DNA from: Streptomyces sp. AC512_CC834
Lineage (GTDB): Bacteria > Actinomycetota > Actinomycetes > Streptomycetales > Streptomycetaceae
Assembly (NCBI RefSeq): GCF_019049325.1
Contig: NZ_JAGMUO010000128.1
Span: 158,256 to 222,255, forward strand
Reading direction: 5' to 3'
Length of the DNA: 64,000 nt
The notes beneath the pieces are model-generated. The model made no database searches. It saw nothing but the letters and a program-made list of their open reading frames with translations, and was not told where the DNA came from. The translations under genes were made by a program, and so were the position numbers. Below are positions 1 to 7,233 of this stretch, one piece after another (within the stretch, counting starts at the first letter, position 1; every line of letters begins with the position of its first letter).

Positions 1-1284
1 GCCGGCGGCGAGGTCGGCAAGGTCGGCGTGGCCATCGACTCCGTCGACGACATGCGCGTGCTGTTCGGCGGGATCCCGCTGGACAAGGTCTCCACGTCGA
101 TGACGATCAACGCCCCGGCCTCGCTGCTGCTCCTGCTGTACCAACTGGTCGCGGAGGAGCAGGGCGTGAGCGCCGACCAGCTCACCGGCACGATCCAGAA
201 CGACGTGCTGAAGGAGTACATCGCGCGCGGGACGTACATCTTCCCGCCCAAGCCGTCGCTGCGGCTGATCGCGGACATCTTCAAGTACTGCCGGGCCGAG
301 ATCCCGAAGTGGAACACCATCTCGATCTCCGGCTACCACATGGCCGAGGCGGGCGCGTCTCCCGCGCAGGAGATCGCGTTCACGCTCGCGGACGGCATCG
401 AGTACGTGCGCACCGCGGTCGCGGCCGGCATGGACGTCGACGACTTCGCACCGCGTCTCTCCTTCTTCTTCGTGGCCCGTACGACGATCCTGGAGGAGAT
501 CGCCAAGTTCCGCGCGGCCCGCAGGATCTGGGCGCGGGTGATGCGCGAGGAGTTCGGCGCGAAGAACCCCAAGTCGCTGATGCTGCGCTTCCACACCCAG
601 ACCGCCGGCGTGCAGCTCACCGCCCAGCAGCCCGAGGTCAACCTCGTCCGCGTCGCCGTCCAGGGCCTGGGCGCGGTCCTCGGCGGCACGCAGTCGCTGC
701 ACACCAACTCCTTCGACGAGGCCATCGCGCTGCCCACCGACAAGAGCGCGCGCCTCGCCCTGCGCACCCAGCAGGTCCTCGCCTACGAGACGGACGTGAC
801 GGCGACCGTCGACCCCTTCGCCGGCTCCTATGTCGTCGAGAAGATGACCGACGACGTCGAGGCGGCGGCGCTGGATCTGATGCGGAAGGTCGAGGACCTC
901 GGCGGCGCGGTCAACGCCATCGAGCACGGCTTCCAGAAGAACGAGATCGAGCGCAGCGCCTACCGCATCGCCCAGGAGACCGACTCCGGCGAGCGCGTCG
1001 TGGTCGGCGTCAACCGCTACCAGCTCGACGCTGAGGAGCCCTACGAACCGCTGCGCGTCGACCCGGCCATCGAGGCCCAGCAGGCCGAGCGGCTGGCCAC
1101 GCTCCGCGCGGAGCGCGACCAGCCCGCGGTCGACGCCGCGCTGGCGGCCCTGAAGAAGGCCGCCGAGGGCGAGGACAACGTCCTGTACCCGATGAAAGAC
1201 GCCCTGCGCGCCCGCGCGACGGTGGGCGAGGTCTGCAACGCCCTGCGGGAGGTCTGGGGAGCCTACGTCCCGTTGGACGTCTAG
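1..1284 (+). CDS. Methylmalonyl-CoA mutase-type large (substrate-binding) subunit, 5' truncated by window edge
   Basis: The frame is open from base 1, so the N-terminus lies outside the window; the GTG at 28 is an internal valine. The visible ~427 residues cover the end of the TIM barrel of coenzyme-B12-dependent acyl-CoA mutases, with the conserved SISGYHMAEAG segment. The His at nt 337-339 matches MCM His244. Exactly 37 residues earlier the Arg at nt 226-228 matches MCM Arg207, which binds the carboxylate; isobutyryl-CoA mutases have Gln there. This favours methylmalonyl-CoA or another dicarboxylic acyl-CoA as substrate (inference). The protein ends before any B12-binding domain, which is encoded by the next gene. 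Confidence 0.88.
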   Translation, partial: AGGEVGKVGVAIDSVDDMRVLFGGIPLDKVSTSMTINAPASLLLLLYQLVAEEQGVSADQLTGTIQNDVLKEYIARGTYIFPPKPSLRLIADIFKYCRAEIPKWNTISISGYHMAEAGASPAQEIAFTLADGIEYVRTAVAAGMDVDDFAPRLSFFFVARTTILEEIAKFRAARRIWARVMREEFGAKNPKSLMLRFHTQTAGVQLTAQQPEVNLVRVAVQGLGAVLGGTQSLHTNSFDEAIALPTDKSARLALRTQQVLAYETDVTATVDPFAGSYVVEKMTDDVEAAALDLMRKVEDLGGAVNAIEHGFQKNEIERSAYRIAQETDSGERVVVGVNRYQLDAEEPYEPLRVDPAIEAQQAERLATLRAERDQPAVDAALAALKKAAEGEDNVLYPMKDALRARATVGEVCNALREVWGAYVPLDV

Positions 1285-1329
1285 AGATGGCCCAATGTCG
1301 TACTTGCGAACACGAGGAGTCGAGCGTTT

Positions 1330-1758
1330 ATGCAATCGTCCCCCCTGCGCGTCGTCGTGGCCAAGCCCGGCCTCGACGGCCATGATCGTGGCGCGAAGGT
1401 TGTCGCACGAGCACTGCGAGACGCTGGCGTGGAAGTCATCTACACGGGGCTGCACCAGACACCGGCGCAGATCGTTGCCACTGCTGTCCAAGAAGATGCT
1501 GATGGCATCGGACTTTCTGTGCTGTCCGGCGCTCATATGACCGCCTTCGCGGAAGTCATGAAGCTACTGCGGCACGAGGAAGCGTCCAACATTGTCGTGT
1601 TCGGGGGCGGCATCATTCCCTTGGACGACGTCGAAAACCTCCTGGAAGAGGGAGTCGCCGCACTGTTCACACCAGGGACCTCGATGGCAACGGTCGTGGA
1701 CTGGGTGACGACTCATGTGGGCTCGAGCAAGGAATCCCTCGGGTCCGTGCCTTCGTAG
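1330..1758 (+). CDS. Cobalamin-binding small subunit of acyl-CoA mutase
   Basis: This 142-residue protein is a free-standing B12-binding Rossmann domain. It has the DxHxxG signature (DGHDRG, near residue 17) whose His ligates cobalt, followed by the SVLSG and GGGI segments that cradle the dimethylbenzimidazole tail. It lies 45 bp behind the large-subunit gene on the same strand, so the two form a split mutase like IcmA/IcmB or HcmA/HcmB; the Arg207 equivalent in the large subunit argues for methylmalonyl-CoA. Codon usage looks slightly less GC-extreme than that of the upstream gene. Convergent with trxA; the 136-bp gap between them shows no clear hairpin. Confidence 0.87.
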   Translation: MQSSPLRVVVAKPGLDGHDRGAKVVARALRDAGVEVIYTGLHQTPAQIVATAVQEDADGIGLSVLSGAHMTAFAEVMKLLRHEEASNIVVFGGGIIPLDDVENLLEEGVAALFTPGTSMATVVDWVTTHVGSSKESLGSVPS

Positions 1759-1894
1759 TGCCCCCGCGCGACGAGACTGTGGACGCCGGCCGCAGCCGAC
1801 ATCCAAGGCAGCCCATTCGACACTGGTTGGCAGACCGCATCGGCTCCCGGCGCAATAGGCGCTGTCTGCGCTCTGCAGCACCTCTCTGCGACCA

Positions 1895-2221
1895 TCACGC
1901 GTCGAGGTATGCACCAAGTTCGCGTTCGAGCGCCGCCTTCGGCTTGGCGCCGACGATGGTCTGGGCGACTTCGCCGCCGACGTAGAGGTTCATCGTTGGA
2001 ATGGACATCACGCCGTACTTGGCGGCGGTGTCCGGGTTCTCGTCGATGTTGAGCTTGACGATCTCGATTTTGTCTCCGTGTTCGGCCGCGATCGCCTCCA
2101 GGGAGGGAGTCAGATGTCGGCAGGGGCCACACCAGGCGGCCCAGAAGTCGACGAGGACGGGCTTGTCGCCGGTCAGGACGTCTTGGTCGAAGGTGGCGTC
2201 TGTGGTGCTTTTCAGTGCCAT
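1895..2221 (-). CDS. trxA: Thioredoxin
   Basis: A 108-residue classical thioredoxin with the WCGPC active site (Cys31, Cys34), the cis-Pro loop SIPT and the usual family length. It is the last gene of the leftward arsC-trxB-trxA set, 24 bp behind trxB. Known role of the family: disulfide reduction powered by thioredoxin reductase. Inferred role here: electron donor for the adjacent arsenate reductase, since the whole thioredoxin system is packaged with ars genes rather than at its usual chromosomal place. Confidence 0.95.
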   Translation of the reverse strand: MALKSTTDATFDQDVLTGDKPVLVDFWAAWCGPCRHLTPSLEAIAAEHGDKIEIVKLNIDENPDTAAKYGVMSIPTMNLYVGGEVAQTIVGAKPKAALERELGAYLDA

Positions 2222-2245
2222 TGCGGCTTCCCTTAAGTCAGAGAG

Positions 2246-3229
2246 TCAGGCGGTGACGGCCGCGGACGCCTTGTCCGGTTCGGCCTGCTCGCCGTGTCCT
2301 TGAGCAGCGAGGTAGCGCTCGGCGTCCAGAGCTGCAGCGCAGCCGGAGCCGGCGGCGGTGATGGCCTGTCGGTAGGTGTGGTCGACCACGTCGCCCGCGC
2401 CGAACACGCCGGGGATGTTCGTCTTCGTGGAGGAGGCGGCGACCTTGAGGTAGCCCTCGCTGTCGAGGTCGAGCTGGCCGGCGAAGATCTCGGTGCGCGG
2501 GTCGTGGCCGATGGCGATGAACAGCCCGGTCACGTCCAGGTCGCGCGTGTCGCCGGTGAAGGTGTCTCGCAGGACGACACCGGAGAGCATGCCGTCCTTC
2601 TCCTTGATCTCGGCGATCTCGCTGTCGAACGCGAAGGAGATCTTGTCATCGGAAAAGGCCCGGTTCTGCATCACCTGGGAAGCCCGCAGGGCCGAGCGCC
2701 GGTGGATGACGGTGACCGAGCGAGCGAAGCGCGTCAAGAAGGTGGCCTCCTCCATTGCGGTGTCGCCGCCGCCGACCACGACGATGTCGCGGTCGCGGAA
2801 GAAGAAGCCGTCGCAGGTGGCGCACCAGGACACACCCCGCCCGGACAGCCTTTCCTCGTTCGGCTGGCCCAGCTTTCGATAGCCGGAGCCGGTGGCCACG
2901 ATCACGGCGCGGGCCCGGTGGACGGTGCCGGCGGAGTCGGTGACTTCCTTGATACGGCCGAACAGGTCGACGGAGACGATGTCGTCCTCGATGATGTCGG
3001 CGCCAAACCGCGCGGCCTGGGCCCGCATGTTCTCCATCAGGACCGGCCCGTCGATACCCTCGGGGAAGCCGGGAAAGTTCTCGACCTCGGTCGTGGTGGT
3101 CAGGGAGCCGCCGACGAAGACGGCCCCGCCGAAGACGAGCGGCTTGAGCTGGGCGCGGGCTGCGTAGAGGGCGGCGGTGTACCCGGCCGGGCCGGAGCCG
3201 ATGACGATGACGTCGCGTATCTCGCTCAT
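2246..3229 (-). CDS. trxB: Thioredoxin reductase (arsenic-cluster copy)
   Basis: A 327-residue FAD/NADPH flavoenzyme: FAD-binding GSGPAG at residues 11-16, redox CATC at 136-139 and an NADPH-binding GGGDTA motif. The ATG at 3229 was chosen because it sits in the 4-bp ATGA overlap with the arsC stop and yields the normal family N-terminus; the same frame is open further upstream but only as an antisense artefact over arsC. The role is to reduce thioredoxin using NADPH, and here probably to recycle ArsC. The C-terminus (residues ~305-327) is a hydrophilic tail typical of actinobacterial TrxB. Confidence 0.95.
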   Translation of the reverse strand: MSEIRDVIVIGSGPAGYTAALYAARAQLKPLVFGGAVFVGGSLTTTTEVENFPGFPEGIDGPVLMENMRAQAARFGADIIEDDIVSVDLFGRIKEVTDSAGTVHRARAVIVATGSGYRKLGQPNEERLSGRGVSWCATCDGFFFRDRDIVVVGGGDTAMEEATFLTRFARSVTVIHRRSALRASQVMQNRAFSDDKISFAFDSEIAEIKEKDGMLSGVVLRDTFTGDTRDLDVTGLFIAIGHDPRTEIFAGQLDLDSEGYLKVAASSTKTNIPGVFGAGDVVDHTYRQAITAAGSGCAAALDAERYLAAQGHGEQAEPDKASAAVTA

Positions 3230-3648
3230 GCGGTCTTCTCCGGCGCGATCTCGGCGATCAGACCCTCGACGAGCTTCTTGATCTCGTCCCGGATGGGCCG
3301 GACGGCCTCGACGCCCTGTCCGGCCGGGTCCTCCAGCTTCCAGTCCAGGTAGCGCTTGCCGGGGAAGACCGGGCAGGCGTCGCCGCAGCCCATCGTGATG
3401 CACACGTCCGACTCCTTGACCGCGTCCACGGTCAGGACCTTCGGCGTCTCGGCGGAGATGTCGATGCCGACCTCGGCCATCGCCTCGACCGCGGCCGGGT
3501 TCACGGCGTTGCCGGGGTTGGAGCCGGCGGAGCGGACTTCTACGCGGTCGCCGGCCAGGTGAGTCAGCCACGCGGCGGCCATCTGGGAGCGGCCGGCGTT
3601 GTGGACGCAGACGAACAGGACGGACGGCTTGCCGGAAGACTCGGCCAT
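3226..3648 (-). CDS. arsC: Arsenate reductase, low-molecular-weight phosphatase fold
   Basis: A 140-residue protein with the phosphatase P-loop CX5R (CVHNAGRS, Cys14 and Arg20) and further Cys83, Cys88 and Cys92, the last two in the MGCGDAC segment. The family reduces arsenate to arsenite and passes the oxidation to thioredoxin or mycothiol. An ATG at 3672 in the same frame is possible, but the ATG at 3648 gives the usual length. Overlap with trxB by ATGA means translational coupling. It is divergent from arsR across a short promoter region. Confidence 0.92.
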   Translation of the reverse strand: MAESSGKPSVLFVCVHNAGRSQMAAAWLTHLAGDRVEVRSAGSNPGNAVNPAAVEAMAEVGIDISAETPKVLTVDAVKESDVCITMGCGDACPVFPGKRYLDWKLEDPAGQGVEAVRPIRDEIKKLVEGLIAEIAPEKTA

Positions 3649-3741
3649 GGTGATCGTTCTCTCTCGTCGCATGACGGACCAGCCGCCAATGACTTCAGCC
3701 TCCGCTGGTATCAGCGGTCATCGATGTGAGAGTATCAGTGC
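3649..3741. promoter_or_regulatory. Divergent arsC/arsR promoter-operator region
   Basis: This 93-bp region separates arsC and arsR. It contains two direct copies of GTATCAG (3708-3714 and 3732-3738). TGACTTCAG occurs upstream near 3690 and again just inside arsR. The stretch around the arsR ATG (TCAGTGCATGCTGA) is nearly palindromic. These are plausible ArsR binding sites placed to control both directions; the assignment is inferred from position and repetition. Confidence 0.5.
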
Positions 3742-4050
3742 ATGCTGACTTCAGTCGAACCTGATGTGATCCGGGTGCTGGGCGATCCACTCCGCCTAAA
3801 AATTGTGACCCTGCTGGCCAGCGAGACGCTCTGCACGACACACCTGGTCGAGGAGACCGGAGCCAAGCAGACCAACCTCTCCAACCACATGAAGGTGCTG
3901 CGCGAGGCCGGGATCGTGGAGACCGAGCCCTGCGGCCGCTACACCTACTACAAGCTCAAGCCCGAGGTCCTGACCGGACTCTCCGAGCAGTTCGCCGCGC
4001 TCGCCGACTCCGCCCGTATTGCCGCCGAGAACAAGAGGGCCTGCCCGTGA
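3742..4050 (+). CDS. arsR: ArsR-family arsenic-responsive repressor
   Basis: A 102-residue winged helix-turn-helix protein with the ArsR/SmtB core (LGDPLRLKIV, then the recognition segment KQTNLSNHMKVLREAG). Candidate As(III) ligands are Cys31, Cys64 and Cys101; they differ in placement from the E. coli ELCVC box, as is usual in actinobacteria. It is the first gene of the rightward ars operon, and its stop overlaps the acr3 GTG start (GTGA). Expected behaviour: repression released by arsenite. Confidence 0.92.
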   Translation: MLTSVEPDVIRVLGDPLRLKIVTLLASETLCTTHLVEETGAKQTNLSNHMKVLREAGIVETEPCGRYTYYKLKPEVLTGLSEQFAALADSARIAAENKRACP

Positions 4051-5171
4051 CCTCCACCGAACGCGCTGCCGCCCCCGCCACGCCGGGAGCCGGCGGTGAC
4101 GACTCGATCGTCAGGAAGCTCTCCACCCTTGACCGCTTCCTCGCGGTCTGGATCCTTCTCGCCATGGCCGTCGGCCTCGGCCTGGGACGTCTCATTCCGG
4201 GCATGAACGACGCGCTCGCGAAGATCGAGGTCGGCGGGGTCTCCCTGCCGATCGCGCTCGGCCTTCTGGTCATGATGTACCCGGTGCTCGCCAAGGTCCG
4301 CTACGACCGGCTCGACACCGTCACCGGCGACAAGAAGCTGATGGTTTCCTCGCTGGTCATCAACTGGATCGTCGGCCCGGCGGTGATGTTCGCGCTGGCC
4401 TGGATCTTCCTGCCCGACCTGCCCGAGTACCGCACCGGACTGATCATCGTCGGCCTCGCCCGCTGCATCGCCATGGTCATCATCTGGAACGACCTGGCCT
4501 GCGGCGACCGGGAAGCCGCCGCCGTCCTCGTAGCGCTCAACTCCGTCTTCCAGGTCATCGCGTTCGGCGTCCTGGGCTGGTTCTACCTCGACCTACTGCC
4601 GCAATGGCTCGGCCTCGGCGACGGCCAGGGCCTGGACGTACCCGTCTGGCACATCGCCCTCAACGTCATCGTCTTCCTCGGCATCCCCCTGCTCGCCGGG
4701 TTCCTCACCCGCCGCATCGGCGAGAAGAAGATGGGCCGCGAACCCTACGAGCAGCGCTTCCTGCCGAAGATCGGCCCCTGGGCCCTGTACGGACTGCTGT
4801 TCACCATCGTCATCCTCTTCGCCCTGCAGGGAAAGACGATCACCTCGCAGCCGCTGGACGTCGTCCGTATCGCGCTGCCGCTACTGGTCTACTTCGCGAT
4901 CATGTTCTTCGGCACCTTCCTCCTAGGCAAGGCCCTCGGTCTCGCCTACGACCGCACCAGCACGCTCGCCTTCACCGCCGCGGGCAACAACTTCGAACTG
5001 GCCATCGCCGTCGCCATCGCCACCTTCGGCGTCACCTCCGGCCAGGCCCTCTCCGGCGTCGTCGGTCCGCTCATCGAAGTACCAGTGCTGATCGGCCTGG
5101 TCTACGTCGCGCTCGCCTGGCGCAAGAAGTTCGCGCCCGCCGCCCTCACCACACCGGGAAGGGACATCTGA
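4047..5171 (+). CDS. acr3: Arsenite efflux permease of the Acr3 family
   Basis: A 374-residue membrane protein with about ten hydrophobic helices. It carries the conserved Acr3 cysteine (Cys140, within GLARCIAMVIIWNDLACGD) that binds As(III), and the TAAGNNFELAIAVAI segment near residue 310. It starts with GTG in a 4-bp overlap with arsR. Acr3 exports arsenite using the proton gradient. The DUF2180 start overlaps its stop (TGATG), so the operon is tightly coupled. Confidence 0.94.
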   Translation: MTSTERAAAPATPGAGGDDSIVRKLSTLDRFLAVWILLAMAVGLGLGRLIPGMNDALAKIEVGGVSLPIALGLLVMMYPVLAKVRYDRLDTVTGDKKLMVSSLVINWIVGPAVMFALAWIFLPDLPEYRTGLIIVGLARCIAMVIIWNDLACGDREAAAVLVALNSVFQVIAFGVLGWFYLDLLPQWLGLGDGQGLDVPVWHIALNVIVFLGIPLLAGFLTRRIGEKKMGREPYEQRFLPKIGPWALYGLLFTIVILFALQGKTITSQPLDVVRIALPLLVYFAIMFFGTFLLGKALGLAYDRTSTLAFTAAGNNFELAIAVAIATFGVTSGQALSGVVGPLIEVPVLIGLVYVALAWRKKFAPAALTTPGRDI

Positions 5172-5398
5172 TGCACTGCCTCGACTGCCGGGCCGCAGGA
5201 AGCAACAGCCCATGCGTCGGCGTCTGCCGGCGCTGCGGCGCCGGAGTATGCGCCCAGCACGCCCGGATCGCGGCCCATAGCGTGCGCCTGGGTCCTGTGC
5301 TCGGAACACCTGCCGGGGCCGAGGCCCGCACGGTGCTGTGCCCTCTCTGCGCGACAGCCTGGGCGCCCACCGCAGCAGCCCCGACTCCAGCTCCGTGA
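5171..5398 (+). CDS. DUF2180-like small cysteine-rich protein
   Basis: A 75-residue protein with pairs of cysteines (MHCLDC; CVGVCRRCGAGVC; CPLC) and a His, a pattern that suggests a zinc ribbon. It resembles the DUF2180 proteins common in Streptomyces. No biochemical role is established. It lies between acr3 and arsO, overlapping both by a few bases, so it is made with them; metal or arsenite binding through the cysteines is possible but untested. Confidence 0.75.
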   Translation: MHCLDCRAAGSNSPCVGVCRRCGAGVCAQHARIAAHSVRLGPVLGTPAGAEARTVLCPLCATAWAPTAAAPTPAP

Positions 5399-6459
5399 CC
5401 CGCACCACGGATGTCGTCGTGGTCGGCGGCGGCCAGGCAGGGCTCGCCGCCGGCTACCACCTGCGCCGCCAGGGCCTGGACTTCGTCATCCTGGACGCCG
5501 AACCCGGCCCGGGCGGGGCCTGGCAGCACATGTGGGACTCCCTGCACCTGTTCTCCCCGGCCGACCACTCCTCCCTGCCGGGCCGCCTCATGCCCACCCA
5601 GCCCGGTAACACCTACCCGGACGCCGGCCACGTCGTGGAATACCTCGCGGACTACGAGAAGCGCTACGACCTGCCTGTCCAGCGCGGAACCCGGGCGGAA
5701 GCCGTCCACCGCGACGGCGACCGGCTCCTGGTCGAGGCGGATTCCGGCACCTGGCGGGCGAAGGCGGTCGTCAGCGCGACCGGCACCTGGTCGCGTCCCT
5801 TCGTTCCCACCATTCCCGGCCGCGGCATCTTCGCCGGGCGGCAGTTGCACACGGTGAACTACCGCAGTCCGGTCGACTTCGCCGGGCAGCGCGTGATCGT
5901 GGTCGGCGGCGGGAACTCCGGCGCGCAGATCGCCGCCGACCTTGCCCTGGACGGTGACGTCGACGTCACGTGGACGACTCAGCGCACGCCGCGCTTCCTG
6001 GCCGACGACATCGACGGCCGTGCCCTGTTCGACGCGGCCACGGCCCGCCGCCGCGCCCTGGACGCCGGCCGCGGTGACACCGGCGGGGTGGCCTCGCTCG
6101 GTGACATCGTCGCGGTGCCACCGATCCGCACCGCGCGCGACGCTGGACTCCTGCAAGCCCGCCTGATGTTCAGCCGGCACACCGCCACCGGCGTCCAGTG
6201 GGCCGACGACAGCCGGTCGGACGTGGACGCGATCATCTGGTGCACCGGCTTCCGGCCGGCCCTGGCGTACCTCGCCCCGCTCGGGCTGCGCGGCCCGCGA
6301 GGCCACGTCGCTACCTCCGGTACTCAGGCCGTCGGTGAAGCCCGCCTGCACCTGCTCGGTTACGGCGACTGGACCGGCCCGGCTTCCGCCACCCTGATCG
6401 GCGTGGGCCGCCCTGCCCGGGAGGCCGCCCACCAGATTGCGCGCCGGGTGAGCCGCTGA
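5395..6459 (+). CDS. arsO: Flavin-dependent monooxygenase ArsO
   Basis: A 354-residue two-dinucleotide-binding flavoprotein: N-terminal FAD motif GGGQAG at residues ~9-14 and NADPH motif GGGNSG near residue 170. Group I FMO/ArsO-like features include GPGGAWQHMWDSLHLFSP near residue 45. The GTG at 5395 was chosen because it overlaps the DUF2180 stop (GTGA). The gene product is a recurrent member of actinobacterial ars operons; its exact arsenic substrate is not firmly known. Last gene of the operon, followed by the hairpin at 6665-6706. Confidence 0.88.
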   Translation: MTRTTDVVVVGGGQAGLAAGYHLRRQGLDFVILDAEPGPGGAWQHMWDSLHLFSPADHSSLPGRLMPTQPGNTYPDAGHVVEYLADYEKRYDLPVQRGTRAEAVHRDGDRLLVEADSGTWRAKAVVSATGTWSRPFVPTIPGRGIFAGRQLHTVNYRSPVDFAGQRVIVVGGGNSGAQIAADLALDGDVDVTWTTQRTPRFLADDIDGRALFDAATARRRALDAGRGDTGGVASLGDIVAVPPIRTARDAGLLQARLMFSRHTATGVQWADDSRSDVDAIIWCTGFRPALAYLAPLGLRGPRGHVATSGTQAVGEARLHLLGYGDWTGPASATLIGVGRPAREAAHQIARRVSR

Positions 6460-6664
6460 CCCGCGACCGACCGTACGGTGCGCCAGGGGCCGACTGCTGA
6501 GCGTGCTGCCGCCGGCAGTGACGGCCAATGATTCCGTCCCTTCTGTTCCCCTCGTCCCACAACGCTGTGCTCGGGACGATCGTCGCCAACTCCTCGAGTG
6601 CCTTGGGTGGGACCTCCGAGGCGCATTGCCGACGAACAGCAAGCGCGGCTGACCACACCTGCAA

Positions 6665-6706
6665 CGCCGAGGAGCGCCACCGACTCGTCGGTGGCGCTCC
6701 TCGGCG
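6665..6706. terminator. Strong hairpin terminator between convergent genes
   Basis: Two perfect 20-bp arms (CGCCGAGGAGCGCCACCGAC at 6665-6684 and its complement at 6687-6706) are separated by 2 bases and followed by TTT. It sits between arsO (+) and the convergent small gene ending at 6723, so it can stop transcription from both sides. Confidence 0.85.
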
Positions 6707-6722
6707 TTTGGTCCTTACTCGC

Positions 6723-7127
6723 CTACTCCAGGTAGATGCCGGCGAAGGCGCCGTCGAAGCCGAGCGCGACGAGACACTGCTCGACGCCGGGGTAGGTCGT
6801 GACGTCCGGGCTGTCGATCAGGGCGTCGAAGTAGGCGCGGCTGATCTCGGGTTCGAGCCACTGGTTGCTGCACCGGCAGCGGATCCAGACACGGCGGCCG
6901 TGGTTGATGAGCAGCCAGTCGCGCCGGGCCCGGCAGGCCGAGCACGTCGTGGGGATGCCGCCGAAGGCCAGCTCGTGTGGGTGGCTGAGGCAGCGGGTCG
7001 CGCCGGGACCGGTGGCGGGCTGCGTCTCGTACTGAAGTTGCAGCAGAGGATCGGTGCCGGCGGGGAGGACGGGCAGCACCGGTGTCGGCTCTGCGGTGCG
7101 GTCGGTGGTTCTGAGCACGAGCGTCAT
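6723..7127 (-). CDS. Hypothetical protein with putative zinc-binding cysteines
   Basis: A 134-residue protein with no family I can name. The centre has Cys/His groups (CLSHPHE, then CSACRARRDWLL, then RCRCSNQW) that look like a zinc-binding module. The C-terminus is acidic and ends GIYLE. The ATG at 7127 was chosen because the longer reading frame upstream is Pro/Arg-rich antisense sequence. It is the last leftward gene of the mobilisation module, about 100 bp behind the relaxase gene. Confidence 0.6.
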   Translation of the reverse strand: MTLVLRTTDRTAEPTPVLPVLPAGTDPLLQLQYETQPATGPGATRCLSHPHELAFGGIPTTCSACRARRDWLLINHGRRVWIRCRCSNQWLEPEISRAYFDALIDSPDVTTYPGVEQCLVALGFDGAFAGIYLE

Positions 7128-7233
7128 CTCCCGATCGTGGGCTTTCTGTTTCCATCCGTAACAGCCGGTGGAATCAGCTGTCCAGGCAATTCGTGGAGGC
7201 CGGCCGGTCGGTGGGCGGCCTTCTGGACTCTGC

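Noticed and set aside
2294..3352. Long + strand open frame over trxB
   Set aside because: It mirrors trxB on the opposite strand; low-complexity Gly/Val/Ala product with no motif. GC-rich DNA keeps antisense frames open.
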